Below are positions 38,801-46,740 of a stretch of DNA of 64,000 bases, in pieces. This stretch comes from Pasteurellaceae bacterium Orientalotternb1. Lineage in GTDB: Bacteria; Pseudomonadota; Gammaproteobacteria; Enterobacterales; Pasteurellaceae. How positions within the stretch are numbered: position 1 is the stretch's first letter; each line of letters starts with the position of its first letter. The position numbers and the translations under genes are program-made. The DNA lies in NCBI GenBank assembly GCA_011455275.1, contig CP015028.1, forward strand, positions 2,082,911-2,146,910. Direction: 5' to 3'. The notes under the pieces were generated by a model. It saw only the letters and a list, made by a program, of their open reading frames with translations. It searched no databases and had not been told where the DNA came from.

Positions 38801-38850
38801 ACGAAAAAATCAAACGACCAAGAGAGGAAAGTGAAGAACTAAATGAATAG
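35833..38850 (+). CDS. Large exported Sel1-repeat (SLR/TPR-like) protein
   Basis: The ATG at 35833, preceded by GAGG, begins a 1005-residue protein with signal peptide MFRKLCGILLLCGLCQFAIG. The remainder is a solenoid of roughly two dozen Sel1-like repeats of about 36 residues, e.g. AAEKGHMKAQVDVARAY and LMGKGVEKNQQKATTFLEKA. Such solenoids act as scaffolds for protein complexes, sometimes in envelope maintenance or host interaction. The last 60 residues are charged and not repetitive. No partner gene lies in the same operon: purD has its own terminator and the next gene is opposite. The specific role is unknown. Confidence 0.85.
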   Translation: MFRKLCGILLLCGLCQFAIGKTIQLYNRLELVLPQAEQGDRNAQFNVGVIYNRGWNTPVDNVKALYWFKKAALQGHTSSLYNVGVFYLEGEGTVTNPAEAVKWLEQAGEQGHHNAQAVLSDMFLFGDGVPKDLLRGFYWREKIIAKGSVAEQLQFAKQVLSFREIDHTLGLFWLKKLAEQQYPDAQIALIAYLGEKYDTSQDPLVKQKLLPEVNHALNLLYPLAEKGNAEAQYLYAYRYSSNMPEGNNSAEQCRWIRKAAVQALTEAEYSLGLCYLNGWNGEKSESKAFQWFLKAAEKGHMKAQVDVARAYLMGKGVEKNQQKATTFLEKAAKAGDADAQFMLGTALFHQTSHKPEGIELLKKSAEQGNLDGQFNLALHYHKNKQPKQALYWFEKAALGGDVLAFAKLVQLYPKKTRIKKLHQIANQAPASIAFALGKMYNTKRFGKVDKVQMLKWYQLAVDKGSKEAQFQLGLHYFFGETVEQDVEKAIALFEQFAEQSDGDIKAEMAMRFHLGKDFPKDDKKARYWLEQAVKWGHVGAEYWLGLFNMRGIGGEKNLEQANYWLNKALEDGEERAEIYLALLHQQQGIRLSKYANIDWQKWAEKGHPTAQIELALALHAQGNFKQAFEWWKKAAEQGDETAQSNLAVYYMRGWAGEENEQKARYWFEKAAEQQEKNAQFSLGVIYLYGLGVESDPIAAEKWLKLAAAQDFTKARMELLGLYESQARFNENIKIVTEWAEQGDTTAQLMLAQHYYPDPKTSFYWLKRAAEQQEPHATLWLGVFYAKGIGVETDVAKGIEILTTIAEQGDPLAQYQLGQILWEARSTVQAINWFERSANTGLPEAQFALGKLYFLGEHLPKSYGKAFHWFSLAAENQHPDAMFLLSAFYFNGYGGLPKDEEKGRMWLKDAANLSQPQALFMLGLVSLEKDDFQQAVGLFEKSAKKFDLAQQVLVELKQHLQNARTSQQSFELEQPNRLDRLELDDQPLQLNEKIKRPREESEELNE

Positions 38851-38928
38851 GAATGCATACTCTGCATCCCCATTAGTATGTTTGTCTTTTGAATAAATGT
38901 CAAAAAACAGCAGAAATTTAACTGCTTG

Positions 38929-39276
38929 TTACTTCTGCTTCTGTGCTTCAACCGCTTCCATTGCACGCAGTGCGTAAGTGTAAGCCGCCCCTGCGTTGAG
39001 TGCGATAGCGGTAGCCAATGCCCCTGCAATTTCGCTTTCCGTTGCTCCTGCTTTTGCTGCTTCTTCCGCATGAACACTGATGCAGCTTTCGCAGCGAGTA
39101 GTAACAGCAACGGCTAATGCAATCAGTTCACGGGTTTTTAAATCTAACGCTTCTGCCGCAGCCGCTTGGTTTAATGCTTTGTAGCCTTCCAACATTTTTG
39201 GGTGGTTTTGCCCTAATTTGCCGAAAGACTTTTTAACGTGAGCGGTATGCTCTGCCCAGTTGGTGAATTGTTCCAT
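38929..39276 (-). CDS. Carboxymuconolactone decarboxylase / AhpD-like protein
   Basis: This 115-residue all-helical protein has the AhpD-type redox motif CX2CX3H: Cys62, Cys65 and His69 in TTRCESCISVHAEEAAKAG. Members of the family range from CMD enzymes to thiol-dependent peroxidases; the cysteines favour a redox role here. It is preceded by AGGAG and is divergent from ettA. A catabolic decarboxylase is unlikely because no aromatic degradation genes are nearby. Confidence 0.85.
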   Translation of the reverse strand: MEQFTNWAEHTAHVKKSFGKLGQNHPKMLEGYKALNQAAAAEALDLKTRELIALAVAVTTRCESCISVHAEEAAKAGATESEIAGALATAIALNAGAAYTYALRAMEAVEAQKQK

Positions 39277-39404
39277 TTTAATCTCCTATGGATAACGAAA
39301 AATTTGCCTATTATCGCATATCAATCATCAAATCCAACCTATATTTAACCCACAATTTCAAGTAGAATAGCCCAAATTTTTTGACCTACTAAAAGGAAGG
39401 TAAA

Positions 39405-41075
39405 ATGTCCACGCAATTTGTCTATACAATGCATCGTGTCGGTAAAGTTGTACCGCCGAAACGACATATTTTAAAAGATATTTCTTTGAGCTTTTTCCCT
39501 GGGGCGAAAATCGGGGTGCTCGGTTTAAACGGGGCGGGTAAATCGACCTTACTTCGCATTATGGCAGGGATCGATAAAGAGATCGAAGGGGAAGCTCGTC
39601 CACAACCAGGGATTAAAATCGGCTATTTGCCACAAGAACCGAAACTTGAACCGCAACAAACTGTGCGTGAAGCCATTGAAGAAGCCGTTGGCGAGGTGAA
39701 ACAGGCGTTAACTCGTTTAGATGAAGTTTATGGTTTATACGCTGATCCTGATGCGGATTTCGATAAACTCGCTGCAGAACAGGCGGAATTGGAAGCCATT
39801 ATCCAAGCTCACGACGGACACAACTTGGAAAATCAATTAGAACGTGCCGCCGATGCGTTACGTTTACCAGATTGGGACGCTAAAATCGAGCATTTATCAG
39901 GGGGGGAGCGTCGTCGTGTGGCACTTTGTCGCTTATTGCTCGAAAAACCCGATATGTTGTTGCTCGATGAACCAACCAACCATTTAGATGCGGAATCGGT
40001 GGCGTGGCTAGAACGCTTCCTACACGACTACGAAGGCACGGTGGTGGCAATCACCCACGACCGCTACTTCTTAGATAACGTGGCAGGTTGGATCTTAGAA
40101 CTTGACCGTGGTGAAGGTATTCCTTGGGAAGGCAACTACTCGTCTTGGTTGGAGCAGAAAGAGAAACGTTTAGCTCAAGAACAAGCGGCAGAATCCGCTC
40201 GTCAAAAATCGATTGAAAAAGAGTTGGAATGGGTACGTCAAAATCCAAAAGGTCGTCAAGCGAAAAGCAAAGCGCGTATGGCTCGCTTTGAAGAGCTTAA
40301 CAGCGGTGAATATCAAAAACGTAATGAAACCAATGAGTTATTTATTCCACCAGGTCCACGCTTAGGCGATAAAGTGATCGAAGTGCAAAATCTGACCAAA
40401 TCTTACGGCGACCGCACTTTAATCGACAACCTCTCTTTCAGCATTCCGAAAGGGGCGATTGTGGGTATTATCGGGGCGAACGGGGCTGGTAAATCGACCT
40501 TATTCCGTATGCTTTCAGGACAGGAACAGGCAGACAGTGGCACGATTACCCTTGGCGAAACCGTAGTAATGGCATCGGTCGATCAGTTCCGTGATGCGAT
40601 GGATGACAAGAAAACCGTGTGGGAAGAAGTCTCTGGTGGCTTAGATATTATGCGAATCGGCAACTTTGAAATCCCAAGCCGTGCCTACGTTGGACGCTTC
40701 AACTTCAAAGGCGTGGATCAACAAAAACGGGTTGGCGAACTTTCGGGCGGTGAACGTGGGCGTTTACACTTGGCGAAATTGTTACAAGTGGGCGGAAACG
40801 TCTTGCTACTGGACGAACCCACCAACGATTTAGACGTTGAAACCTTGCGTGCGTTGGAAAATGCGATCTTAGAATTCCCTGGCTGTGCGATGGTGATTTC
40901 CCACGACCGCTGGTTCTTAGACCGTATCGCCACCCATATTCTTGACTACGGCGATGAAGGCAAAGTCACGTTCTACGAAGGTAACTTCTCCGACTACGAA
41001 GAGTGGAAAAAGAAAACCTTCGGTGCTGATGCGGTGCAACCACATCGCATTAAATACAAACGCATTGCAAAGTAG
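39405..41075 (+). CDS. ettA: Energy-dependent translational throttle protein EttA (ABC-F)
   Basis: EttA binds the ribosomal E site and gates the first elongation step according to the ATP/ADP ratio. The 556-residue protein has two ABC cassettes (GLNGAGKST and GANGAGKST; signatures LSGGERRRVALCRLL and LSGGERGRLHLAKLL) and the EttA arm region in the first. It is nearly colinear with E. coli EttA from VYTMHRVGKVVPPKR to RIKYKRIAK. It ends at the terminator at 41100-41125. Confidence 0.97.
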   Translation: MSTQFVYTMHRVGKVVPPKRHILKDISLSFFPGAKIGVLGLNGAGKSTLLRIMAGIDKEIEGEARPQPGIKIGYLPQEPKLEPQQTVREAIEEAVGEVKQALTRLDEVYGLYADPDADFDKLAAEQAELEAIIQAHDGHNLENQLERAADALRLPDWDAKIEHLSGGERRRVALCRLLLEKPDMLLLDEPTNHLDAESVAWLERFLHDYEGTVVAITHDRYFLDNVAGWILELDRGEGIPWEGNYSSWLEQKEKRLAQEQAAESARQKSIEKELEWVRQNPKGRQAKSKARMARFEELNSGEYQKRNETNELFIPPGPRLGDKVIEVQNLTKSYGDRTLIDNLSFSIPKGAIVGIIGANGAGKSTLFRMLSGQEQADSGTITLGETVVMASVDQFRDAMDDKKTVWEEVSGGLDIMRIGNFEIPSRAYVGRFNFKGVDQQKRVGELSGGERGRLHLAKLLQVGGNVLLLDEPTNDLDVETLRALENAILEFPGCAMVISHDRWFLDRIATHILDYGDEGKVTFYEGNFSDYEEWKKKTFGADAVQPHRIKYKRIAK

Positions 41076-41099
41076 TTCATTTGCAAAATAATTGAAGTA

Positions 41100-41125
41100 T
41101 CCGACCGCTTGTGGTCGGATTTTTT
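41100..41125 (+). terminator. Intrinsic terminator of ettA built on an uptake core
   Basis: TCCGACC and GGTCGGA pair around the loop GCTTGT and are followed by six T residues. The core ACCGCTTGT (41104-41112) forms part of the 5' arm and the loop. Confidence 0.88.
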
Positions 41126-41233
41126 ATAGCGATTACGAAGCAACTTAACCCAATCAACACCGAGAAAAGGGTGAAATGTCGGCTAAAACCGAGTAAAATA
41201 GTCGAGTTTATTTACTTTGAAAAGGACACACAA

Positions 41234-41560
41234 ATGGAAACCATTGAAAGAATTAAAAAGCAAATCAGCGAAAACCCAATTTTACTTTATATGAAAGGTT
41301 CGCCGAAATTCCCATCTTGCGGCTTCTCTGCTCGTGCCGTTGAAGCGGTGATCAACTGCCAAGTACCATTCGGCTATGTGGATATTTTAACCAACCCTGA
41401 CATTCGTGCGGAGCTACCCAAATACGCCAACTGGCCAACTTTCCCACAATTATGGGTGGAAGGCGAGTTAATCGGCGGTTGCGACATCGTGTTAGAAATG
41501 GCTCAAAAAGGTGAACTTCAAGCTTTATTAAAAGAAGTGGCAGAAAGACATCCTGCATAA
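41234..41560 (+). CDS. grxD: Monothiol glutaredoxin Grx4
   Basis: GrxD binds a 2Fe-2S cluster with glutathione and helps in iron-sulphur trafficking. The start at 41234 follows AAAGGA and gives 108 residues; an upstream open frame adds unrelated sequence. The active-site CGFS is in KFPSCGFSARAVEAV, and WPTFPQLWVEGELIGGCDI forms the glutathione and cluster-binding surface. It is convergent with srmB across a hairpin terminator. Confidence 0.96.
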   Translation: METIERIKKQISENPILLYMKGSPKFPSCGFSARAVEAVINCQVPFGYVDILTNPDIRAELPKYANWPTFPQLWVEGELIGGCDIVLEMAQKGELQALLKEVAERHPA

Positions 41561-41572
41561 TTTCTTGAAAAG

Positions 41573-41618
41573 ACAAGCGGTCGGATTGGTAAAAAATTTT
41601 GCAAATCCGACCGCTTGT
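41573..41618. terminator. Bidirectional terminator made of inverted uptake signals (grxD / srmB)
   Basis: ACAAGCGGTCGGATT and AATCCGACCGCTTGT form a perfect 15-bp stem around an AT-rich centre between two convergent genes. It can end transcription from both sides. Confidence 0.8.
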
Positions 41619-41620
41619 GT

Positions 41621-42943
41621 TTATTCGGCTTGTTGCTGTGCCGTTGGTTTACGGCGTTTGCCGATGTTTTTGCTATCTTTATGACGTACTTTCACCTTTT
41701 TCTTCGCCGCTTCTTTCTTCTCTTCTTTTTTCTGCTTCAGTCGGGCTTTCTCTTTTTTGCTCACACTTTTCACTTCGCCATCTTTTGGGGCTTTGGTACG
41801 AGGTTCTAAACCTTCGATTAAACGAGGTTTGAGCTGTTCTTCGGTGTAGCGTTGGATTTTGCCGAGCAATTTGTAATCGTGGGCTTCCACGAGCGAGACG
41901 GCAGAGCCTTTTTTACCCGCACGAGCGGTACGTCCGATGCGGTGTAAATAGGTGTCGGCACTGTATGGCAAGTCGTAGTTGATCACAAAATCGACATCAT
42001 CAATATCGATCCCACGGGCTGCTACGTCCGTCGCCACTAACAGATTGACCACGCCTTCTTTTAAGCGAGAAATGGCTTGATTACGTTGAGTTTGTGCCAT
42101 TTCGCCTTCCAAATAGGTGGAACGAATGCCTCGCTTGCGTAGCGTTTCGCTCAATTCACGCACTGTTTCACGACGGCGAACAAACACAATCCCCCGTTCA
42201 ATGTCAAACTGGCTAACAAGACGAGCAAGCAGCTTGGTTTTATGTTCTACGTTATCGGCGTGATAATACCATTGCTGGATTTTCTTGCGTTCGCGGCGGC
42301 TTGGCTCAGCATCGATTTGAATGGGGTCATTTAAAATCCGCTCGGCAAAATCGACCAACAATTCGCCTTCAAGGGTCGCCGAAAAGAGCCAAGTATATTT
42401 ACGCCAACGAGTTTCAGCGGCGATCGTTTCCGCATCTTGCCCAAAGCCCATTTGCAACATTCGGTCAGCTTCATCAAAAATCAGCACTTCAACGGAACGG
42501 CAATCAAAATTTTCTTCTTTGATATATTGCAACAGACGACCAGGTGTAGCGACCACGATGTCCTGGTTGGAGTTAAACACTTCGCCGTGGTTTTGATACG
42601 CCACGCCGCCCGTAATGGTTGCAATGCTGAGATGGGCAAATTGAGCCAATTCTTCCGCTTGTTCAGCCACTTGCATTGCTAATTCACGAGTTGGGGTCAG
42701 CACCAAAATGCGAGGCGGGCCAGGTTTACGGCGGGGATAATCGAGCAAATGCTGAATCGCAGGCAGTAAAAATGCCGCCGTTTTGCCCGTGCCCGTTGGG
42801 GCAGAACCGAGCACATCTCGCCCTTCCATCGTCGCAGGCAATACTGCTTCTTGAATGGCAGTCGGGCGTTTATAGCCTTTTTTACTCAAGGCTTTGAGCA
42901 GTTCAGGGCTTAAATCAAATTGTTCAAAAGTTGGGGTGTTCAT
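41621..42943 (-). CDS. srmB: ATP-dependent RNA helicase SrmB (DEAD box)
   Basis: SrmB helps early assembly of the large ribosomal subunit. The 440-residue protein shows the Q motif, Walker A SAPTGTGKTAAF, PTRELAMQV, DEADRMLQMGF, SAT (WLFSATLEGELL) and HRIGRTARAGKKG, followed by a basic C-terminal tail KKKVKVRHKDSKNIGKRRKP. The sequence matches E. coli SrmB (for example TITGGVAYQNHGEVFNSNQD) better than other DEAD proteins. Confidence 0.96.
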   Translation of the reverse strand: MNTPTFEQFDLSPELLKALSKKGYKRPTAIQEAVLPATMEGRDVLGSAPTGTGKTAAFLLPAIQHLLDYPRRKPGPPRILVLTPTRELAMQVAEQAEELAQFAHLSIATITGGVAYQNHGEVFNSNQDIVVATPGRLLQYIKEENFDCRSVEVLIFDEADRMLQMGFGQDAETIAAETRWRKYTWLFSATLEGELLVDFAERILNDPIQIDAEPSRRERKKIQQWYYHADNVEHKTKLLARLVSQFDIERGIVFVRRRETVRELSETLRKRGIRSTYLEGEMAQTQRNQAISRLKEGVVNLLVATDVAARGIDIDDVDFVINYDLPYSADTYLHRIGRTARAGKKGSAVSLVEAHDYKLLGKIQRYTEEQLKPRLIEGLEPRTKAPKDGEVKSVSKKEKARLKQKKEEKKEAAKKKVKVRHKDSKNIGKRRKPTAQQQAE

Positions 42944-42961
42944 AACATTCTCATTGGTAAA

Positions 42962-43297
42962 TTATTCGGAAGATCTGACCGCTTGTGTAATCAAATCTCG
43001 CTTGATCGGCACAATGCCGACCTGTAATTCAAAAGGACGTAGCACTTGATTGATAATCTCAATGCTGTAATTGCCCTTATCATTTTCTAAATCGGAAAGG
43101 GTTTTGCGTGAAACGTTCACAAAATCGGCATATTGTTGCTTGACCGCCAGCAACGTGAGCCTCAGTTGCTTCAACGCTTGTCCCAAGGTGACTTCATTAA
43201 ACAGCAGCTGCTTGATCAGTTGATCTCGCACAGCAACTCGTTGTTCGGGGGTGAGCATTTTCTTGGTTTTAGATGCTCGGCTTGATTTTTGTTCCAT
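42962..43297 (-). CDS. XRE-family HTH regulator (HipB-like)
   Basis: This 111-residue protein has an XRE helix-turn-helix in the second half (ADFVNVSRKTLSDLENDKGNY) and a basic N terminus. It resembles HipB-type antitoxins. The segment just upstream holds fragments of a HipA-like frame (43300-43556), so it probably belongs to a former HipBA-type module. An uptake core lies in the 3' end at 42978-42986. Its start lacks a clear ribosome-binding site, consistent with translation coupled to the now broken upstream gene. Confidence 0.65.
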   Translation of the reverse strand: MEQKSSRASKTKKMLTPEQRVAVRDQLIKQLLFNEVTLGQALKQLRLTLLAVKQQYADFVNVSRKTLSDLENDKGNYSIEIINQVLRPFELQVGIVPIKRDLITQAVRSSE

Positions 43298-43299
43298 CT

Positions 43300-43556
43300 T
43301 TATTTCATCAAATTCATTGCCAACACTGCCATTTTCCGTGCTGTTACCACATCAAAACGGGGTAGCCAGAGCGATGGATAACGTTCGCCTTCTTCCAAAC
43401 GCATTTTTTCGGTTTCAATAGTCAGAAAACTTGCAACGTAAAATAGCGTGGAGATGCAAAATTTTCCGCGAAACTCACCGCTTGTTTAATACGTAAATGC
43501 CCAACGGGAGCAATTGCCCCTTGCTCATTTAGATAATGAGTAATATATTTTACCTT
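43300..43556 (-). pseudogene. Frame-disrupted HipA-like remnant
   Basis: No intact gene is present. Two open segments on the minus strand meet at a frameshift near 43422-43430. The first (43556-43422) reads through NEQGAIAPVGHLRIKQA and stops soon after. The second (43422-43300) reads TIETEKMRLEEG and SLWLPRFDV, ending in VLAMNLMK immediately before the XRE gene. The phrases G-LRI and LWLPRFDV recall HipA-family kinases. Only about 85 residues remain of a family whose members are several hundred, so the gene is also truncated. The HipA assignment is tentative. Confidence 0.4.
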
Positions 43557-43992
43557 ATAGGTAGAGTGCCATTACAATCGCATTTTCTCGTTCGCCGTTG
43601 GGCGTGGGATAGTAATTTTTGCGGACAGTGACTTCGTTAAAACCAAGGGCGGTGTAAAGCCGCTGGGCGGAGCGGTTGGATTCCCGCACTTCGAGCCATA
43701 ACGTCTGCACGCCTTGCCGTGTGAGTTGCAAAATCAGCTCGGAAAGTAACCGCTTGCCATAACCTTTGCCTTGAAATTTTGGATCAACGGCAATGTTAAA
43801 CAGCGTGGCTTCGTCCAGCACCGTTTGGCAAATGGTGAATGCGACGATTTTTCCATCAATTTCCAGTTTTAAATTGACATAACGTTCGCCTTGGTTATTC
43901 AACAGCGTGCCTTTCGACCAAGGCACAAGGTGAGCGGCTTGTTCGATTTCAAACAGGCGGTTAAAGTCGGTATCAAGAATAGGGCTAATCAC
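43555..43992 (-). CDS. rimI: Ribosomal protein bS18/uS18 N-alpha-acetyltransferase RimI
   Basis: RimI acetylates the N terminus of ribosomal protein S18. This 145-residue GNAT protein has the acetyl-CoA loop KFQGKGYGKRLL, the VDPKFQG strand and the family end NYYPTPNGERENAIVM. In E. coli rimI follows holD directly; here two extra genes separate them (44047-46727). The next segment downstream is the HipA-like remnant, whose frame overlaps the rimI stop. Confidence 0.92.
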   Translation of the reverse strand: MISPILDTDFNRLFEIEQAAHLVPWSKGTLLNNQGERYVNLKLEIDGKIVAFTICQTVLDEATLFNIAVDPKFQGKGYGKRLLSELILQLTRQGVQTLWLEVRESNRSAQRLYTALGFNEVTVRKNYYPTPNGERENAIVMALYL

Positions 43993-44046
43993 AATGGTTT
44001 CTCGTAAAACGGCGGATTATACACAATATCATTCGTTGCTAAAGCA

Positions 44047-45984
44047 TTATTCCTGCGTAAGACGTGAGAAACGCACGTTACTTTTAGGAAAATCAATACC
44101 ATAGGCAAACAGAATAATACAAAAATATATGCTCCCATTTAACCAAAGGGTTAAATTTAGCGAACCATACGCTAATGTACCTGATGGCGACATTGTGCAG
44201 AACATCCCCGCTACAATCGAAAGCAATGCCAACCACTGATACACTCTCATCCCTAAGAAATAAGGCGTTTGCGGTTCACCACGTAAGGATTCTTCCACAA
44301 AACGAAAAGCCCCATTCAGAATTAAATACATTCCTGTAATAAAGCTTAGTGGCATTTCAAGGGTTACAAATCGCCATAAAATAAAGAAAGTGAAAAAGTT
44401 TGCGGCAATCGAATAAAATTGAGTGGGATATAAATTCACCCCTTTCCAGCCAGCTAATTTATTCACGCGAGATTTTGGGTGATGAAAGCAAATCCCCGCT
44501 ATTTCGGTTGGTTTGCCGTGGCAACAGCCTTGCACTAAACAGCGAAATCGCCCCCAAAATTGAATCGGGCTGGCGGCTAAGGCGGCAATTGCCGTGAGAT
44601 ACCACACTTGAATATCGCTAAACAGTGCAATAGCCCCAATAACCACGGCAACACCAATTACACTGCCATAGTATCCAAATGGGCGAAGCAATAAATGCGA
44701 TCCTTCCACCAATTGAGCCCAAAGCCCTGCTCCCACAAAACCTGCAATACCAATGGCATACAGCACCCAAAGCTGTTCGGGCAGGAAATATCCCATAATC
44801 ATAAAGCCACAGAAGCCGCCAATTGCGGCATAAAAACCGTGATTGATAATACGAACTCGCCCAAAATGCCATTCACGCCACGAATTTGAAATACGTTCAC
44901 AGCCTTTCAATAAGCGGAGATAAATTGGCTGACGATAAATCGTTAGCAGGTAAGCCAATATGCCAGTCACCACATCTAGCAATGTATGATTTTTAGTCGT
45001 TAAGCAGCTCACAATAGTCAAGAATGTCAGCACTGCAAGCGGTAGCTTCCACGCCGAAAATTGCAATTTATAGTAGCGATAACAAATCAATGCCCAAAAA
45101 ACGTGAAACGACGGCAACGATCCAGTTTCCCCATCCACTGCTCTGCCCCACAAGATCCATTTTGCAAAAAAATGGTCGGAACTGACCGCTTGATAGTTCA
45201 ACACGGCTGGAATAGTCAGGTAGCAATAAAAAATGACTGCCATCCCCACGAAAGAATCGAGTACGAAGGCTCTGCCCTGTTGATGATTTTTCAGTATAAA
45301 AGGGAGAATTATCGCCATTGGATACAGTAGATTATAAAAAATCACGCTGGACTCAATCAGTGGAATGCGGCTATCTACTGTAATTTCGCTGAAAAACGCA
45401 TCTTTTGGAATGCCAAAATAAATAAAGCATTCATAAATCAGCAACCAACTTCCAAAAACTACAATTAAAATTCCCCATTTCTGGCTTAATTGCAGCGTCC
45501 TAGTCGTGTTATCAGGTAAGCTAAATAAAGGTTGATGAGCTTGGATTGACTCCGAAAAATGCTGTTCCATCACTTCTCGCTCAAAGCCCAACACATACAT
45601 CGTGATCAAAATACAAAATAATGGCGACACCAACCACAGCCCTGACGCAGAACGAAAATAAAGCGATAAACCAACGCAAACCACTATTGCCCCAATGTAA
45701 ATAGGGTGACGGAATAAGCGATAAGCCCCTGTTTTCACATAAAATTTGGGTGGATAGGCATTCATCGGCAAGCCTTTGCCTTTAAACCATAGCCCCCACA
45801 TCGCAGAGAAAATCAGCCCTGTACCGAGCAGCACCAAAAATAATCCAATATAGGGCAAATCTGGCACAGGCAGTGAAATAATCGCCGCAGTCTCTTTACT
45901 CCAAAGCCACAACAACAATGGCAAAGCACCGCAAAAGAGCACAGCATATACACATTTTTTAAACCATAATCCTAACTTTTCCAT
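44047..45984 (-). CDS. Multidomain membrane protein: ICMT-like, PAP2-like and Lgt-like regions in one chain
   Basis: The start at 45984 follows GAAGGTG and gives 645 residues; a longer frame overlaps the upstream gene. Residues 1-150 resemble isoprenylcysteine/phospholipid methyltransferases, with the RHPIYIGA motif at 92-99 and EREVMEQHF near 135-143. Residues 170-350 look like a PAP2/inositolphosphotransferase domain: GSLPSFHVFWAL (288-299) and NHTLLDVVTGI (332-342). Residues 380-645 resemble the prolipoprotein diacylglyceryl transferase Lgt: GCCHGKPTE (486-494), YPTQFYS (519-525) and NGAFRFVEESLRGE (557-570). About 16-18 membrane helices are likely. It overlaps the preceding CrtC/AttH-like gene by 13 bases. 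A role in lipid or lipoprotein modification is inferred; the reaction is unknown. Confidence 0.72.
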   Translation of the reverse strand: MEKLGLWFKKCVYAVLFCGALPLLLWLWSKETAAIISLPVPDLPYIGLFLVLLGTGLIFSAMWGLWFKGKGLPMNAYPPKFYVKTGAYRLFRHPIYIGAIVVCVGLSLYFRSASGLWLVSPLFCILITMYVLGFEREVMEQHFSESIQAHQPLFSLPDNTTRTLQLSQKWGILIVVFGSWLLIYECFIYFGIPKDAFFSEITVDSRIPLIESSVIFYNLLYPMAIILPFILKNHQQGRAFVLDSFVGMAVIFYCYLTIPAVLNYQAVSSDHFFAKWILWGRAVDGETGSLPSFHVFWALICYRYYKLQFSAWKLPLAVLTFLTIVSCLTTKNHTLLDVVTGILAYLLTIYRQPIYLRLLKGCERISNSWREWHFGRVRIINHGFYAAIGGFCGFMIMGYFLPEQLWVLYAIGIAGFVGAGLWAQLVEGSHLLLRPFGYYGSVIGVAVVIGAIALFSDIQVWYLTAIAALAASPIQFWGRFRCLVQGCCHGKPTEIAGICFHHPKSRVNKLAGWKGVNLYPTQFYSIAANFFTFFILWRFVTLEMPLSFITGMYLILNGAFRFVEESLRGEPQTPYFLGMRVYQWLALLSIVAGMFCTMSPSGTLAYGSLNLTLWLNGSIYFCIILFAYGIDFPKSNVRFSRLTQE

Positions 45985-46727
45985 ATCACCTTCTCGTAAA
46001 GTACCCAACCTTTCTCCATCGTATCGCCAATATGCAATGTTGCTCGGCTTTTCCACTTTATTTCCTGTGAATCAGTAAACCGTTTATTCACAAAGAAAGA
46101 TAAAAACGGCACAGATTTTATCACCGATAGCAATGGCGAATTTTTAATCATTATCGGTTCATCAAAATCTAAGCGAAATTGTGCCGTCACCAACTGATTC
46201 GCAGCCAATTCAAAAGAATGGCTAAGATGCTGGTTATAAATCAATTGCTTAAATGGTTGCTTACCTCGCCATTCAATCCACACAATCGAATGACTTTCTG
46301 ATACAAATCGCCCCCAATAGAGCTCATCAATCGGCAATAACCAAGGGAAAAAATTCAGCGAAAGCGATTCCGCATAGCCAAAACCTTGATACCGTTGTTG
46401 GTTAAAAATGACTTCCGTCCACGTTTTAGGAGAGTGACAATCCCACTCAAGCTGCTTTTGATCTTGTTGGAATAAGGTCAGTTTTTTAAATTGTTGCTGG
46501 GGTTGATATTCGCCTTCTAAGGCGAGTTTTGGCTGAAAAAATTTAAAGGAGGAGACATTCAGGGGAGACAAGCAAGACTGTTCTTTTGTGTTGCCAGAAG
46601 CATCGCTAAAAATAATTGACGAATAGGGTATTTTCAGCCCATAGAAATGCAGTTTTGCATCATAAATAATGAATGCGTTGCCATTTTGATCGATCAAATC
46701 GTAATAGTGTTTAACTAATCGAAACAT
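45972..46727 (-). CDS. Beta-rich protein, possibly CrtC/AttH-like lipid-binding fold, partner of the membrane fusion protein
   Basis: The start at 46727 (MFRLVKHYYDLIDQNGNAF) lies 13 bases after the holD stop; a longer frame would begin inside holD. The 251-residue protein has no signal peptide or membrane helix and is rich in aromatic beta-strand patterns such as GYAESLSLNFFPWLLPIDEL and HSIVWIEWRGKQ. That pattern recalls hydroxyneurosporene synthase/AttH-type lipocalin-like proteins that act on hydrophobic substrates. The resemblance is weak. Its 3' end overlaps the fusion-protein gene by 13 bases, so the two proteins are probably made together. Confidence 0.6.
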   Translation of the reverse strand: MFRLVKHYYDLIDQNGNAFIIYDAKLHFYGLKIPYSSIIFSDASGNTKEQSCLSPLNVSSFKFFQPKLALEGEYQPQQQFKKLTLFQQDQKQLEWDCHSPKTWTEVIFNQQRYQGFGYAESLSLNFFPWLLPIDELYWGRFVSESHSIVWIEWRGKQPFKQLIYNQHLSHSFELAANQLVTAQFRLDFDEPIMIKNSPLLSVIKSVPFLSFFVNKRFTDSQEIKWKSRATLHIGDTMEKGWVLYEKVIWKS

Positions 46728-46740
46728 CGAATTGCTCCAT

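Noticed and set aside
45985-46056. A longer start for the triple-region membrane protein
   Set aside because: The extra 24 residues are a shadow of the upstream gene; ATG 45984 follows GAAGGTG.
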